Shown: positions 1 to 7,090 of the stretch, one piece after another
How the letters are laid out: every line of letters begins with the position of its first letter
Position numbering within the stretch: the stretch's first letter is position 1
Assembly (NCBI GenBank): GCA_023268595.1
Contig: JALQUD010000024.1
Coordinates: 1 to 11,621 of the forward strand
Direction of reading: 5' to 3'
Origin: Candidatus Saccharimonadia bacterium
Lineage (GTDB): Bacteria; Patescibacteriota; Saccharimonadia; Saccharimonadales; UBA4665
DNA length: 11,621 bases
Translations under genes and position numbers: made by a program
Notes under the pieces: model-generated
What the model was told of the DNA's origin: nothing
Databases searched by the model: none
The model's input: only the letters and a program-made list of their open reading frames with translations

Positions 1-1197
1 GCTCAGCCGACGGTAGTCCCACATACCCTTGAGTGTCGGGTGTATGTTGTCGGCGGAAACCAGGCCGGAATTATTACGGAAATAGGTCCAGAAATCCTGG
101 CCTCGGACAATCTGCGGGTAAGCGACGTATAGGCGTTCGATCTCGTTGATGAGCGGTGGTCCGCAGTGCTGGACGGTACCTGATGGCGACCAGTTGAACA
201 TTGGAATTACCGGCACTTTGCCCGCATTGACAACCTTTATGGCCATGGTTTCCATGTTGCGGTAGAAGATGGCGGGCGGTACGCACTCGGCGGCATCGTT
301 GGCTCCCAAGCCGAGGTATACGTATTTGCCAGGGAAGATCGAAAGCCAGGTATCGATATGTTTGACGCCATCCTCGGAACTGATGCCGCCGATGGAACCG
401 TTTTCCTGTACCGGGAAGCGGCCTGGCCGTGCCTGGGCTATCATCTGTGAGAACGTCTTGGCTTCCGGTGTCAGCCGCAGGTGGTTCATAGCCCGTGATG
501 GGGTCGATGAGCCGTAGAAAATCCAGTTGTCCGCCAGACCGGTCTCAAGCGGATAGACGTCCATGTTCAACCGTACCTGCGTCGGTTGGCTGCCGGCGAT
601 GCGTATTCGTACCCAGTTGGCATCCTTTTCTTCTATGACATGTTGTCGCGAGTGGTAGGGGTTATTGCGCACCGTGGTGCGGACCGACCAGCCTGCCTGC
701 GGCGGCGAGTTGCTGCCCGGCGCATCATTGGTTTCGATGACATAGGTATGCGGAATCGACAATGAAGCCTTCTTGTTCAGGCTGAGCGACTGGTCATAAG
801 CCGACGTCGCTTCGTTGTACCAGACGATCAACAGTCCGTCGCGGTACTTAGCCGGTATCTTTGATATGTCGTATGCCAGCCAGCTGGCTCCAGGACCGGT
901 ACTCCACACGGAGTCATAGCTGTCATCGTTGGCTGCGGTCGCACCGCCGGCCGAAGCGTATGCCGGTACGCCACGGCTGATGACCGGATTTTTCAGATCA
1001 GGATCGACTGGATCGGCTGCTACGCTGACGCGCGGCTTCAATCTGTCTCCGTTATCGGCGGAGCCATGCATGCGTAGGTCCGGGGCGACAACGACTATGG
1101 CCAGCACTATCACCATGATGAGCGCCAGGCTGACACGCCGGCTGAGCAGACGTCGTGAACGGACCCATCGCGATGGAGCTTTTTGTTTCTTGGGCAT
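1..1197 (-). CDS. Secreted/membrane-anchored SGNH (GDSL-like) hydrolase, 3' end cut off by window
   Basis: This 399-codon open frame runs off the left edge, so the C-terminus is missing. A basic N-terminus (MPKKQK, then RRLLSRR) is followed by a hydrophobic segment at about residues 22-38, a signal peptide or signal anchor. Residues ~72-225 are rich in beta-type sequence (e.g. SVWSTGPGASWLAYD at 96-110) and look like a jelly-roll accessory domain; that is inference. The SGNH blocks follow in order: GSS at 229-231 (Ser231 the likely nucleophile, in place of GDS), GAND at 298-301 (oxyanion Asn300), and DNIHP with Asp383 and His386 completing the triad. The family comprises esterases and lipases, often acetyl-esterases of polysaccharides; the substrate here is unknown. 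The ATG at 1197 is chosen because a -10-like TATCAT lies 7 nt upstream and the basic/hydrophobic leader begins there. It follows rarA on the same strand after about 74 bp but has its own promoter. Confidence 0.85.
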   Translation of the reverse strand, partial: MPKKQKAPSRWVRSRRLLSRRVSLALIMVIVLAIVVVAPDLRMHGSADNGDRLKPRVSVAADPVDPDLKNPVISRGVPAYASAGGATAANDDSYDSVWSTGPGASWLAYDISKIPAKYRDGLLIVWYNEATSAYDQSLSLNKKASLSIPHTYVIETNDAPGSNSPPQAGWSVRTTVRNNPYHSRQHVIEEKDANWVRIRIAGSQPTQVRLNMDVYPLETGLADNWIFYGSSTPSRAMNHLRLTPEAKTFSQMIAQARPGRFPVQENGSIGGISSEDGVKHIDTWLSIFPGKYVYLGLGANDAAECVPPAIFYRNMETMAIKVVNAGKVPVIPMFNWSPSGTVQHCGPPLINEIERLYVAYPQIVRGQDFWTYFRNNSGLVSADNIHPTLKGMWDYRRLS

Positions 1198-1204
1198 ATA
1201 TATA

Positions 1205-1233
1205 ATGATAGCCGACGCGGACGTAAAGTTCTA
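1205..1233 (-). promoter_or_regulatory. Putative leaderless promoter of the SGNH hydrolase gene
   Basis: On the minus strand TATCAT (1210-1205, 5 of 6 to TATAAT) is separated by 7 nt from the ATG at 1197. A start about 7 nt past the -10 falls on the ATG itself. The -35 is weak (TAGAAC at 1233-1228, 17-nt spacer). No Shine-Dalgarno fits between. Confidence 0.5.
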
Positions 1234-1271
1234 CTTAGATACGGGCATCATAGCTTCATCGGAAAAGTCAT

Positions 1272-2456
1272 CTAAGCGAAGAAGTCCAGATCCGCTAGTT
1301 CGGGCGGCAGAAAACCGCGTTTGTCCTGATAACCCGCCTCCCACTTGTAATCTTTGTTGTAGCCCAGGTCTTTCATGAGTTTGGTAGGCGCGTTGCGTAC
1401 GTGCAGCGGTACCGGTAGGTCGGCGTACTGCTTAGCTGCCGCCTGGGCGGCATGCATTGCATCGGTGGTCTGACGTGATTTCGGCGCTTTGGCCAGTACG
1501 GTGGCGCAATGGTACATGTTGTATCCGCACTCCGGCATACCGATACGCTCGACGGCCAGGAACGTGCTGACGGCCAGATTGAGCGCTGCCGGTGCGGCCA
1601 GGCCGATATCTTCGCTGGCGAATATCACCATCCGCCGGGCGATGAACTTGGGGTCCTCGCCGGCTTGGAGCATGCGGGCCATGTAATACAGGCTGGCCGT
1701 CGGGTCGCTGCCGCGCATGCTTTTTATGAAAGCGCTGATTATGTTGTAGTGCTGCTCGCCCTTCTTGTCGTAACCGGGTAGCCGGCTCTGGGCGGCGGTC
1801 TCGACGATGCCTGGCGTGATCGGGCCGGCGGCCGACAACTGCATGGCCAGCTCCAGGTTACCAAGGGCTACCCGTGCGTCACCGCCCGAAAGCTCAGCCA
1901 GAAGCTCGATGCTCTTGGTGGGCAGGCGTTTGGCGCTGAGCTTTTCGGCCTTGGCTGTACGCGTCAGGATGTCGACGATGTCCTGCTTGGTGTGCGGCTG
2001 CAATACCAACACCCGTGAGCGGCTCAATAACGGTGTTATGACTTCGAAACTGGGGTTCTCAGTGGTAGCGCCGATCAGGACGATAGTGCCATCCTCGACA
2101 TGCGGCAGGAAAGCGTCCTGCTGAGCCTTGTTGAAGCGGTGGATCTCGTCGACGAACAGGATGGTGCGCATGGCCAGGCGCTGGTTCTGTTTGGCGTGTT
2201 CGATCACCTTGGTGACATCCGCCTTGCCGGCGGTGACGGCACTCAGCTCGATGAACTCTGACTCGGTCTCGCGAGCGATGATCCGTGCCAGGGTGGTCTT
2301 GCCGCTGCCGGGCGGACCCCACAGTATCAGACTGGTCGGTTGCTTCTTATCGACGATCTGGCGCACGATCTTGCCTGCATCGACCAGGTGCTTCTGACCG
2401 ACCACCTCGTCAAGGTGGTCGGGCCGCATCCGTTCTGCCAGGGGTCGCATATCCAT
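1272..2456 (-). CDS. rarA: Replication-associated recombination protein A (RarA/MgsA), AAA+ ATPase
   Basis: This 394-residue protein is a clamp-loader-like AAA+ ATPase of the RarA/MgsA/WRNIP1 family, which acts at stalled replication forks with SSB. Visible motifs: Walker A GPPGSGKTT at 47-55; Walker B FVDEIHRFNKAQQD at 101-114; sensor-1 region GATTENPSF at 129-137; arginine-finger region LLSRSR at 143-148; sensor 2 SGGDAR at 190-195. The C-terminal MgsA tetramerisation region (about 235-394) includes IARRMVIFASEDIGLA. Length is slightly below the usual 420-450. An upstream ATG at 2564 would add 36 residues unlike the family. The family N-terminus (MRPLAERMRP) and an AGGTGG Shine-Dalgarno 6-9 nt upstream favour 2456, with 2450 (MRPLAERM) nearly as good. 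It is transcribed divergently from the DUF475 gene. Confidence 0.95.
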   Translation of the reverse strand: MDMRPLAERMRPDHLDEVVGQKHLVDAGKIVRQIVDKKQPTSLILWGPPGSGKTTLARIIARETESEFIELSAVTAGKADVTKVIEHAKQNQRLAMRTILFVDEIHRFNKAQQDAFLPHVEDGTIVLIGATTENPSFEVITPLLSRSRVLVLQPHTKQDIVDILTRTAKAEKLSAKRLPTKSIELLAELSGGDARVALGNLELAMQLSAAGPITPGIVETAAQSRLPGYDKKGEQHYNIISAFIKSMRGSDPTASLYYMARMLQAGEDPKFIARRMVIFASEDIGLAAPAALNLAVSTFLAVERIGMPECGYNMYHCATVLAKAPKSRQTTDAMHAAQAAAKQYADLPVPLHVRNAPTKLMKDLGYNKDYKWEAGYQDKRGFLPPELADLDFFA

Positions 2457-2465
2457 ATGCCACCT

Positions 2466-2494
2466 AGTGTACCATTCCGCCACGCGCCTGGCTC
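2466..2494 (-). promoter_or_regulatory. Putative promoter of rarA, extended -10
   Basis: The minus strand reads TGG-TACACT (-10 at 2471-2466, an extended -10 of the TGn type) ending 9 nt before the ATG at 2456. The predicted start leaves a leader of only about 0-3 nt. The -35 is poor (GAGCCA at 2494-2489). The AGGTGG just inside may help if the ATG at 2450 is used. Confidence 0.4.
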
Positions 2495-2546
2495 CTGCTG
2501 TCTGTGGTGGCCGGGACGTGTAGCGTACATAATGTTTAGTTAAGAA

Positions 2547-2575
2547 TTGTAAACCGTATTCCATGGCGGTATAGT
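2547..2575 (+). promoter_or_regulatory. Leaderless promoter of the DUF475/TerC-like gene
   Basis: TTGTAA (2547-2552), a 17-nt spacer, then TATAGT (2570-2575) make a good sigma70-type promoter. Only 7 nt (TATAGTC) separate the -10 from the ATG at 2583, so transcription should begin at or beside the start codon. No Shine-Dalgarno is present. This is the clearest example of the pattern in this window. Confidence 0.65.
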
Positions 2576-2582
2576 TATAGTC

Positions 2583-3635
2583 ATGAAAGAAAAACTACGC
2601 TTCTTCGGGGTGTCGGTCGCCGCCCTCGTCATCGCCGCCTTCGAGGCTGGCTGGTCCGCATTACTGGTCATGATCGTGCTGATACTGGTCGAGGTGACCT
2701 TCAGCTTTGAGAATGCCGTCATCAATGCAAAAGTACTTAAAAAGTTGTCGAAGTTCTGGCAGACCATCTTCCTGACGATCGGTATCGTCATCGCCATCTT
2801 CGGTATGCGCATCGTCTTCCCGATCGCTATCGTCAGCCTGACCGCCGGTATCGGCTGGCGCGAGGTACTTGATCTGGCCTTCAACCGCCCTGATGCCTAT
2901 GCTGCCCGCTTGAACGAAGCGCACCACACTATCGCTGCCTTCGGTGGCGGTTTCCTGATGATGCTGTTCTTCCACTTCTTCTTTGACCGCAACAAGGAAA
3001 CCCATTGGATCGAACCGATTGAGAAGCATCTGAAAAAGGTCGGTTATTCATGGTTTCCGGCCGTGGCAAGTGTTGCGGTCGTACTAGGTCTGGCGGCGCT
3101 GCCAGCGAACCATTACCCAGAGGAGACCATCAAAGCAGGCTTCATCGGTATCGCCACGTATATCGTGGTCCGTGGCGTCGAGCAATTATTCGGCAGGTTG
3201 CAGCAGAAGGCGACAGCCAGCGAGCGGAAGCAGAAGCAATTCGTGCCACAGACCGGATGGGCGGCCTTCGCCACGTTCATCTACCTGGAAATCCTTGACG
3301 CCAGCTTCTCGTTGGACGGCGTCATCGGCGCCTTTGCCATCACTCAATCAGTTATTCTGATCGCTGCCGGTTTGGGCGTTGGCGCCTTCTGGGTTCGCTC
3401 GCTGACGGTCTACATGGTCCGCAAGGGGACGCTGGATAAGTATCGTTACCTGGAACACGGCGCCCACTATACCGTCGGTGTGCTGGCGGCAGTGATGCTG
3501 TTGAGTATCGTCGCCAAAGTTCCGGAAGCTATCGCCGGTGTGGCTGGATTGGTACTGATAGGCACGGCGTTCTGGTCGTCCAGGCGTGAACATCACCAGA
3601 CGTTAGCATCGGGATCAGGCGAACACCAGGCATAG
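2583..3635 (+). CDS. DUF475 (TerC superfamily) integral membrane protein
   Basis: This is a 350-residue polytopic membrane protein with about 8-9 hydrophobic segments (e.g. 10-40, 60-95, 117-135, 158-173, 184-198, 225-265, and further ones near the C-terminus). It carries the paired acidic signatures of the DUF475/TerC group: VEVTFSFENAVINA at 36-49 and YLEILDASFSLDGVIGAFAIT at 234-254, with membrane acids Glu37, Glu43, Glu236, Asp239 and Asp245. TerC relatives are linked to tellurite resistance and to manganese or calcium export; the substrate of DUF475 proteins is not established, so metal-ion export is inference. A charged cytoplasmic loop (about 205-220) and a hydrophilic tail after 335 are seen. 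The ATG is fixed by the promoter 7 nt upstream. It ends 18 bp before the next gene, which has its own -10 in the gap. Confidence 0.88.
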   Translation: MKEKLRFFGVSVAALVIAAFEAGWSALLVMIVLILVEVTFSFENAVINAKVLKKLSKFWQTIFLTIGIVIAIFGMRIVFPIAIVSLTAGIGWREVLDLAFNRPDAYAARLNEAHHTIAAFGGGFLMMLFFHFFFDRNKETHWIEPIEKHLKKVGYSWFPAVASVAVVLGLAALPANHYPEETIKAGFIGIATYIVVRGVEQLFGRLQQKATASERKQKQFVPQTGWAAFATFIYLEILDASFSLDGVIGAFAITQSVILIAAGLGVGAFWVRSLTVYMVRKGTLDKYRYLEHGAHYTVGVLAAVMLLSIVAKVPEAIAGVAGLVLIGTAFWSSRREHHQTLASGSGEHQA

Positions 3636-3640
3636 TCCGG

Positions 3641-3646
3641 TATACT
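3641..3646 (+). promoter_or_regulatory. Putative leaderless -10 element of the alpha/beta hydrolase gene
   Basis: TATACT (5 of 6) ends 7 nt before the ATG at 3654 and lies in the 18-bp gap after the DUF475 stop. The -35 position falls in the upstream gene and is weak (GGCGAA at 3618-3623). There is no Shine-Dalgarno between the -10 and the ATG. Confidence 0.45.
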
Positions 3647-3653
3647 GGTAGTA

Positions 3654-4508
3654 ATGGGTCGGCTTGATACTTGGTTTGACCGGTTATGGCATGAGCGGCT
3701 CGGTCGTCCGTACCGCCTCATGAAGTCAGTCGACGTCGGTGACAAGCACCTGACGCCGGTATTGTTATTGCACGGCATCGGACGGCACGGTACGGCCTGG
3801 CGTCACGTGGTTGACCGGTTGGAAGGCCGGCCGGTACGGGTGGTAGCCTTTGACCTGCTTGGCTTCGGAGCCTCGCCAAAACCGGAGCGTATCAAGTACA
3901 CCACCGATGACCATGCCCAAGCGGTCATCGCGGCTATCGAGCGGTATCAGCTGGTACGCCGGGGTCGCAAACTGATCCTGCTTGGCCACTCCATGGGATG
4001 CCTGATCGCGGTGCGTGTGGCCCGGCTGCGTCCGGACCTGGTACAGCACCTGGTACTTTACGAAATGCCCTTATATAAAGGCCTGCCCGACAAGCGTAGC
4101 TACCGCTTACGCACCAATATTTACTTCCGTCTGTATGAGCGGGTCGTGACCTACCGGCCGATTTTCAAACCGGGGCAGGGCAAGCGACGGGCCCAGAAAC
4201 TGGCCGAGCGTATCGCCGGCTTTACGCTGAGTGATGAGACATGGCGGCCGTTCGTCAGAAGTCTGAAGCATACCATCATGGAGCAGACGACCGCTGAGGA
4301 CCTGAAGCATCTGAAGATGCCGATGGATGTGATTTACGGCACTAAGGACCGTGTGGTCATCCGCGGCAAGACCACCGAGATTTTCGGGGATGACGTGGAA
4401 AACATTACCGCGCACACCATCAAGGAAAACCATGGTGTCAGTAAGAAGGCCGGCTTGTTCCTGTCCAAGCGCGTGTTGGCGGCGGCCGGCCTGAATCCTG
4501 ATGCCTGA
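3654..4508 (+). CDS. Alpha/beta-fold hydrolase
   Basis: This 284-residue alpha/beta hydrolase has an intact triad: nucleophile Ser113 in GHSMG (111-115), acid Asp232 in YGTKD (228-232), and His260 in ENHGVS (258-263). The oxyanion-hole HGIG motif is at 40-43 and the strand before it (PVLLLHG) is typical. Residues ~140-215 form a basic, aromatic cap (NIYFRLYERVVTYRP). No signal peptide is seen, so it is probably cytosolic. The substrate cannot be told from sequence; esterases, lipases and haloperoxidase-like enzymes share this layout. The start has no Shine-Dalgarno but sits 7 nt after a TATACT -10. Its last 8 nt overlap the DNA glycosylase start, so the two are probably co-transcribed and translationally coupled. 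Confidence 0.85.
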   Translation: MGRLDTWFDRLWHERLGRPYRLMKSVDVGDKHLTPVLLLHGIGRHGTAWRHVVDRLEGRPVRVVAFDLLGFGASPKPERIKYTTDDHAQAVIAAIERYQLVRRGRKLILLGHSMGCLIAVRVARLRPDLVQHLVLYEMPLYKGLPDKRSYRLRTNIYFRLYERVVTYRPIFKPGQGKRRAQKLAERIAGFTLSDETWRPFVRSLKHTIMEQTTAEDLKHLKMPMDVIYGTKDRVVIRGKTTEIFGDDVENITAHTIKENHGVSKKAGLFLSKRVLAAAGLNPDA

Positions 4509-5091
4509 TACGGATGTCCTGCCGGATGAGTGGCGTTTTTTGGAACGCCCGGCCTATGAAGTAGCACCGCGGCTTCTTGGCTGCAAGCTGGTCCGCATGG
4601 TCGATGGCGTACGCCTGGCCGGTGCGATCGTGGAGACCGAAGCCTATGACCAGACCGATGAAGCCAGCCATAGCCATAAGGGTAAGACGCCGCGTACCGA
4701 GATCATGTTCGGTCGGGCGGGCTATATGTATGTCTACTTCACCTACGGTATGCACTATTGTTGTAATGTGGTGACCGGCAGACCCGAGGACGGTTCGGCG
4801 GTACTGATACGGGCGCTGATGCCGGAGGATGGCGTGGCTGCGATGAGCGCTGCGCGTGGTGGCCTGTCGGGTGCGACACTGACGAACGGACCGGCCAAAC
4901 TATGCCAGGCATTTGGCATTGGTAAGTCGGACAACGGCACCGATTTGTTATACGGTGCAAGTCTGTCACTTGAACTTGCACCGGCTGTGCAACCGGATGA
5001 TATCGTCGTCTCTGAGCGAATCGGCATATCGCGGGCCAAGGATGTGCCGTGGCGTTTCCATATCAAAGACAACCCGTTCGTGTCGCGTTGA
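4501..5091 (+). CDS. 3-methyladenine DNA glycosylase (AAG/MPG family)
   Basis: This 196-residue protein belongs to the AAG/MPG base-excision repair family, which flips out and removes alkylated purines such as 3-methyladenine and hypoxanthine. Conserved blocks: VETEAY at 44-49 with Glu47 matching the water-activating Glu125 of human AAG and Tyr49 the intercalation-pocket Tyr127; His57 in the following helix; YFTYGMHYCCNVV at 79-91; and NGPAKLCQAFGI at 129-140. Length is normal for bacterial members. The ATG overlaps the stop of the alpha/beta hydrolase (ATGCCTGA), with no obvious Shine-Dalgarno, suggesting coupling. It converges on topoisomerase IB, with a tetranucleotide repeat between the two stops. 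Confidence 0.95.
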   Translation: MPDTDVLPDEWRFLERPAYEVAPRLLGCKLVRMVDGVRLAGAIVETEAYDQTDEASHSHKGKTPRTEIMFGRAGYMYVYFTYGMHYCCNVVTGRPEDGSAVLIRALMPEDGVAAMSAARGGLSGATLTNGPAKLCQAFGIGKSDNGTDLLYGASLSLELAPAVQPDDIVVSERIGISRAKDVPWRFHIKDNPFVSR

Positions 5092-5092
5092 T

Positions 5093-5135
5093 CGACCGAC
5101 CGACCGACTGACTGACTGACTGACTGACTGACTGA
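5093..5135. repeat. Tetranucleotide microsatellite (CGAC)4(TGAC)6
   Basis: Four CGAC units (5093-5108) pass directly into six TGAC units (5109-5132) and a final TGA. The tract begins 2 nt after the glycosylase stop and ends 5 nt before the topoisomerase stop. Because the period is 4, TGA falls in all three forward frames, whereas the reverse strand is open. No classical T-tailed terminator is seen. CCGACC in the repeat can pair with GGTCGG at 5144-5149, so a weak convergent hairpin is possible. Confidence 0.9.
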
Positions 5136-5139
5136 AGGC

Positions 5140-6117
5140 CTATGGTCGGCTCAGTAGTTTCAGTAAGCAACGCTCTTCCGGTTTGAGATATTTGCGCGGC
5201 CGCATGGTGGCGATGGTGCCATAGACTTTCGATAATGAATCGCCGGTCTCGTAGGCTGTGATGATCCGTGGATCGATGTACGAGCTGCGGGTGACGGCCG
5301 GAGTATTGCCAAGTTGTTCGGCTACGTTGCGCACGCAGCCGTTGATGATCTTCTTGAGTTGATGCTCGTTGCGTGCCCGCTCTATCGCCCCGAGCTCGGC
5401 ACTGGCCAGCAGCGTGCCGCCCCAGGTCCGGAAATCCTTGGCACTGTAATCGTCGCCCATCTGCTGTTTGATGTAGGCGTTGACGTCGCTACTATTGATG
5501 TCGTGTATGGCACCGTCTTCATCGAGGTATCTGAATATCTCGTGGCCGGGCAGCTCATCGAGCTGCTTGATTATGCGTGCCAACTGGCGGTCATCTATGC
5601 GTTTATGCTGGTGTTTGCCGCTCTTGCCGATGAAGTCGAATGTCACACTGGTGGTCGTGATGCCGGCGTGCTTGCTGCGCAGAGTCGTCACGCCATAATG
5701 TCCGTTCTCTTTGGCGTATTGCTGGTTGCCGACCCTGAAATACGCCTGATCCATGAGTTTGACGACGCAGGCCAGTACTTTTTCCCTGGATAGTTTGCGC
5801 CGGGCAAGATCCTTTTCGACCTGACGGCGTAAACCAGGTAAGCGCTGGCCGAAGCGTAGGATCCGGTCGAATTTGGCTTTGTCCTGCCGGGCCCGGAACG
5901 TAGGGTTGTACATAGCCTGTTGCCGTCCTGCGGCATCGGTGCCACGGGCCAGGATTTTGGCTTTGGCCGAAGACGCGATACTGACATCACGCCAGGCTGG
6001 CGGCACGGCCAGACGTTTGACGTATTCCAGCTTAGTGTTATCGGTCACGGGTTGGCCGTATTGGAAGTAGCGGAATCCGCGGCCGTGCCGTTCTCTGGTT
6101 ATAGTGCTGCTTGACAT
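5140..6117 (-). CDS. DNA topoisomerase IB (poxvirus-type, bacterial)
   Basis: This 325-residue type IB topoisomerase relaxes supercoils through a 3'-phosphotyrosine. Residues ~1-80 match the N-terminal domain (GRGFRYFQYGQPV, then LAVPPAWRDV at 36-45); the catalytic domain follows. Active-site candidates: Arg128 in YFRVGN, Lys165 in DFIGKSG, Arg230 in KDFRTWGGT (227-235), Asn271 in LGNTPAV and Tyr280 in SSYIDPRI. The vaccinia enzyme has His in place of Asn271, but bacterial enzymes such as the Deinococcus one also have Asn there, so this does not suggest inactivity. The start is chosen because TATACT lies 6 nt upstream and the family N-terminus begins soon after. It is divergent from the ZIP transporter. 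Confidence 0.95.
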   Translation of the reverse strand: MSSSTITRERHGRGFRYFQYGQPVTDNTKLEYVKRLAVPPAWRDVSIASSAKAKILARGTDAAGRQQAMYNPTFRARQDKAKFDRILRFGQRLPGLRRQVEKDLARRKLSREKVLACVVKLMDQAYFRVGNQQYAKENGHYGVTTLRSKHAGITTTSVTFDFIGKSGKHQHKRIDDRQLARIIKQLDELPGHEIFRYLDEDGAIHDINSSDVNAYIKQQMGDDYSAKDFRTWGGTLLASAELGAIERARNEHQLKKIINGCVRNVAEQLGNTPAVTRSSYIDPRIITAYETGDSLSKVYGTIATMRPRKYLKPEERCLLKLLSRP

Positions 6118-6123
6118 GCAGTA

Positions 6124-6129
6124 AGTATA
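6124..6129 (-). promoter_or_regulatory. Putative leaderless -10 element of topoisomerase IB
   Basis: The minus strand reads TATACT at 6129-6124, 6 nt before the ATG at 6117. The -35 position (around 6147-6152) shows no good match. There is no Shine-Dalgarno. The 122-bp gap to the ZIP gene holds both divergent promoters and nothing else I can support. Confidence 0.45.
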
Positions 6130-6203
6130 AATCCGGATAGCTGATTGATATGTGAGCTATATTACAGCCTAACATCGTAATTATTGATATAAATGCGACA
6201 TAT

Positions 6204-6232
6204 TTGCAAATATTGGTCTCTCGGCGCATTAT
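6204..6232 (+). promoter_or_regulatory. Putative leaderless promoter of the ZIP transporter gene
   Basis: TTGCAA (6204-6209), a 17-nt spacer and CATTAT (6227-6232) precede the ATG at 6240 by 7 nt. The in-frame TTG at 6204 that could extend the protein is better explained as this -35 box. Confidence 0.45.
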
Positions 6233-6239
6233 ATACGGT

Positions 6240-6974
6240 ATGTTGCCAATCTTACTTGCTGCCGCCACGGTAGTGTCCACCTTCGCAGGTGGTCTGTTAG
6301 CTTTGAAAAACAAGGACCGGCTGCACCGGATACTCGGTTTTACGGCCGGCGTCATCATGGGGCTGATAGCCTTTGATATCCTGCCGGAAATCTTCCATCT
6401 GGTCCATGAGACGGGTGTCGAAGAGATGTGGCCGATGGTGGCGCTCATCATCGGCTTCCTGGCATTCCATGTCGTCGAGAAGTCCATCCTGATCCATCAT
6501 GCCCAAGAGGGTGAATATGAAGAAGGACATCATCATCCGCATGTCGGTGTGGCCTCGGCGTTGGCTTTGGCCGGGCATAGCTTCCTGGACGGAGTCGGTA
6601 TCGGCTTGGCATTCCAGGTTAACGAAGGTATCGGTCTGGCGGTCGCCATCGCAGTCATCGCCCATGACTTCAGCGACGGTATCAACACCGCCAGCCTGAT
6701 GATGCTGAACGGTAACAACCGTCGCCGGGCATTGATGTTGCTGGCGATCGACGCCATCGCACCGATCCTTGGTGCGCTGTCGACCCTGTTCTTTACTATC
6801 GGCGACCATGGATTGCTGATATACCTGGGATTCTTCGCTGGCTTCCTGCTGTACATCGGTGCCAGCCAGATCCTGCCTGAAGCGCACAGCAAGCATTCGT
6901 CATACAAGACGCTCGGCCTGACCGTCCTTGGCGCGCTGTTCATGTTCGTGGTGACCAGATTTATCGGCCACTAG
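6240..6974 (+). CDS. ZIP-family divalent metal transporter
   Basis: This 244-residue membrane protein has about 8 predicted transmembrane segments and belongs to the ZIP (ZRT/IRT-like) family, which moves Zn2+, Fe2+ or Mn2+ into the cytoplasm. The transport-site helices read HSFLDG at 113-118 and HDFSDG at 142-147, variants of the classical HNxPEG and HExPHE motifs. A His/Glu-rich loop (HH at 86-87, EGEYEEGHHHPH at 90-101) between the third and fourth segments is typical of the metal-sensing loop. The C-terminus (QILPEAH at 210-216) also matches. The ATG at 6240 starts the first membrane segment and follows a -10-like element; the TTG at 6204 would add 12 residues (QILVSRRIIYG after the initiator) and is less likely. 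Metal specificity cannot be read from sequence. Confidence 0.9.
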   Translation: MLPILLAAATVVSTFAGGLLALKNKDRLHRILGFTAGVIMGLIAFDILPEIFHLVHETGVEEMWPMVALIIGFLAFHVVEKSILIHHAQEGEYEEGHHHPHVGVASALALAGHSFLDGVGIGLAFQVNEGIGLAVAIAVIAHDFSDGINTASLMMLNGNNRRRALMLLAIDAIAPILGALSTLFFTIGDHGLLIYLGFFAGFLLYIGASQILPEAHSKHSSYKTLGLTVLGALFMFVVTRFIGH

Positions 6975-6997
6975 GTGCTGGTAATAAATAGTGTAAC

Positions 6998-7055
6998 GGC
7001 GCCATCGGCAAGGAGTGAGCATGAAGCCCAACTTGGAATCCTCGCCGATGGCGCC
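6998..7055. repeat. Inverted repeat with 12-bp perfect arms between convergent genes
   Basis: GGCGCCATCGGC (6998-7009) is exactly complementary to GCCGATGGCGCC (7044-7055). After one A-C mismatch the pairing continues with AGGA (7011-7014) to TCCT (7039-7042), leaving a 24-nt loop. It sits 23 bp after the ZIP stop and 35 bp after the DUF397-like stop on the other strand. No T-run follows on either strand, so it may be a factor-assisted bidirectional terminator, an mRNA 3'-stabilising hairpin, or a small palindromic element. Confidence 0.85.
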
Positions 7056-7071
7056 TAGGTGGATGGGTTGA
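7021..7071 (+). CDS. Possible 16-codon ORF inside the inverted repeat
   Basis: AAGGAG (7010-7015) lies 5 nt before an ATG that opens MKPNLESSPMAPRWMG and a TGA stop. The Shine-Dalgarno would be paired in the hairpin stem and the second half of the ORF is the 3' arm. Nothing supports its being translated beyond the ribosome-site match, so it may be chance. No family is recognised. Confidence 0.15.
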   Translation: MKPNLESSPMAPRWMG

Positions 7072-7090
7072 GGTGTGCGTGGTGCGATCG

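Noticed and set aside
929..1378. 149-codon plus-strand open frame across the SGNH hydrolase 5' end and rarA 3' end
   Set aside because: It crosses two supported minus-strand genes and has no family resemblance.
2457..2564. 36-residue N-terminal extension of RarA from the ATG at 2564
   Set aside because: The extension contains the predicted promoter, is unlike RarA N-termini, and would nearly touch the divergent DUF475 start.
5093..5135. CRISPR-like or transposon-end interpretation of the tandem repeat
   Set aside because: Units are 4 nt with no spacers, no terminal inverted repeats and no cas or transposase gene nearby.
5314..5793. 159-codon plus-strand open frame inside topoisomerase IB
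   Set aside because: The minus strand encodes a complete topoisomerase with all catalytic residues.
6204..6239. TTG start adding 12 residues to the ZIP transporter
   Set aside because: The TTG is better read as the -35 box (TTGCAA) of a promoter whose -10 is 7 nt before the ATG at 6240.
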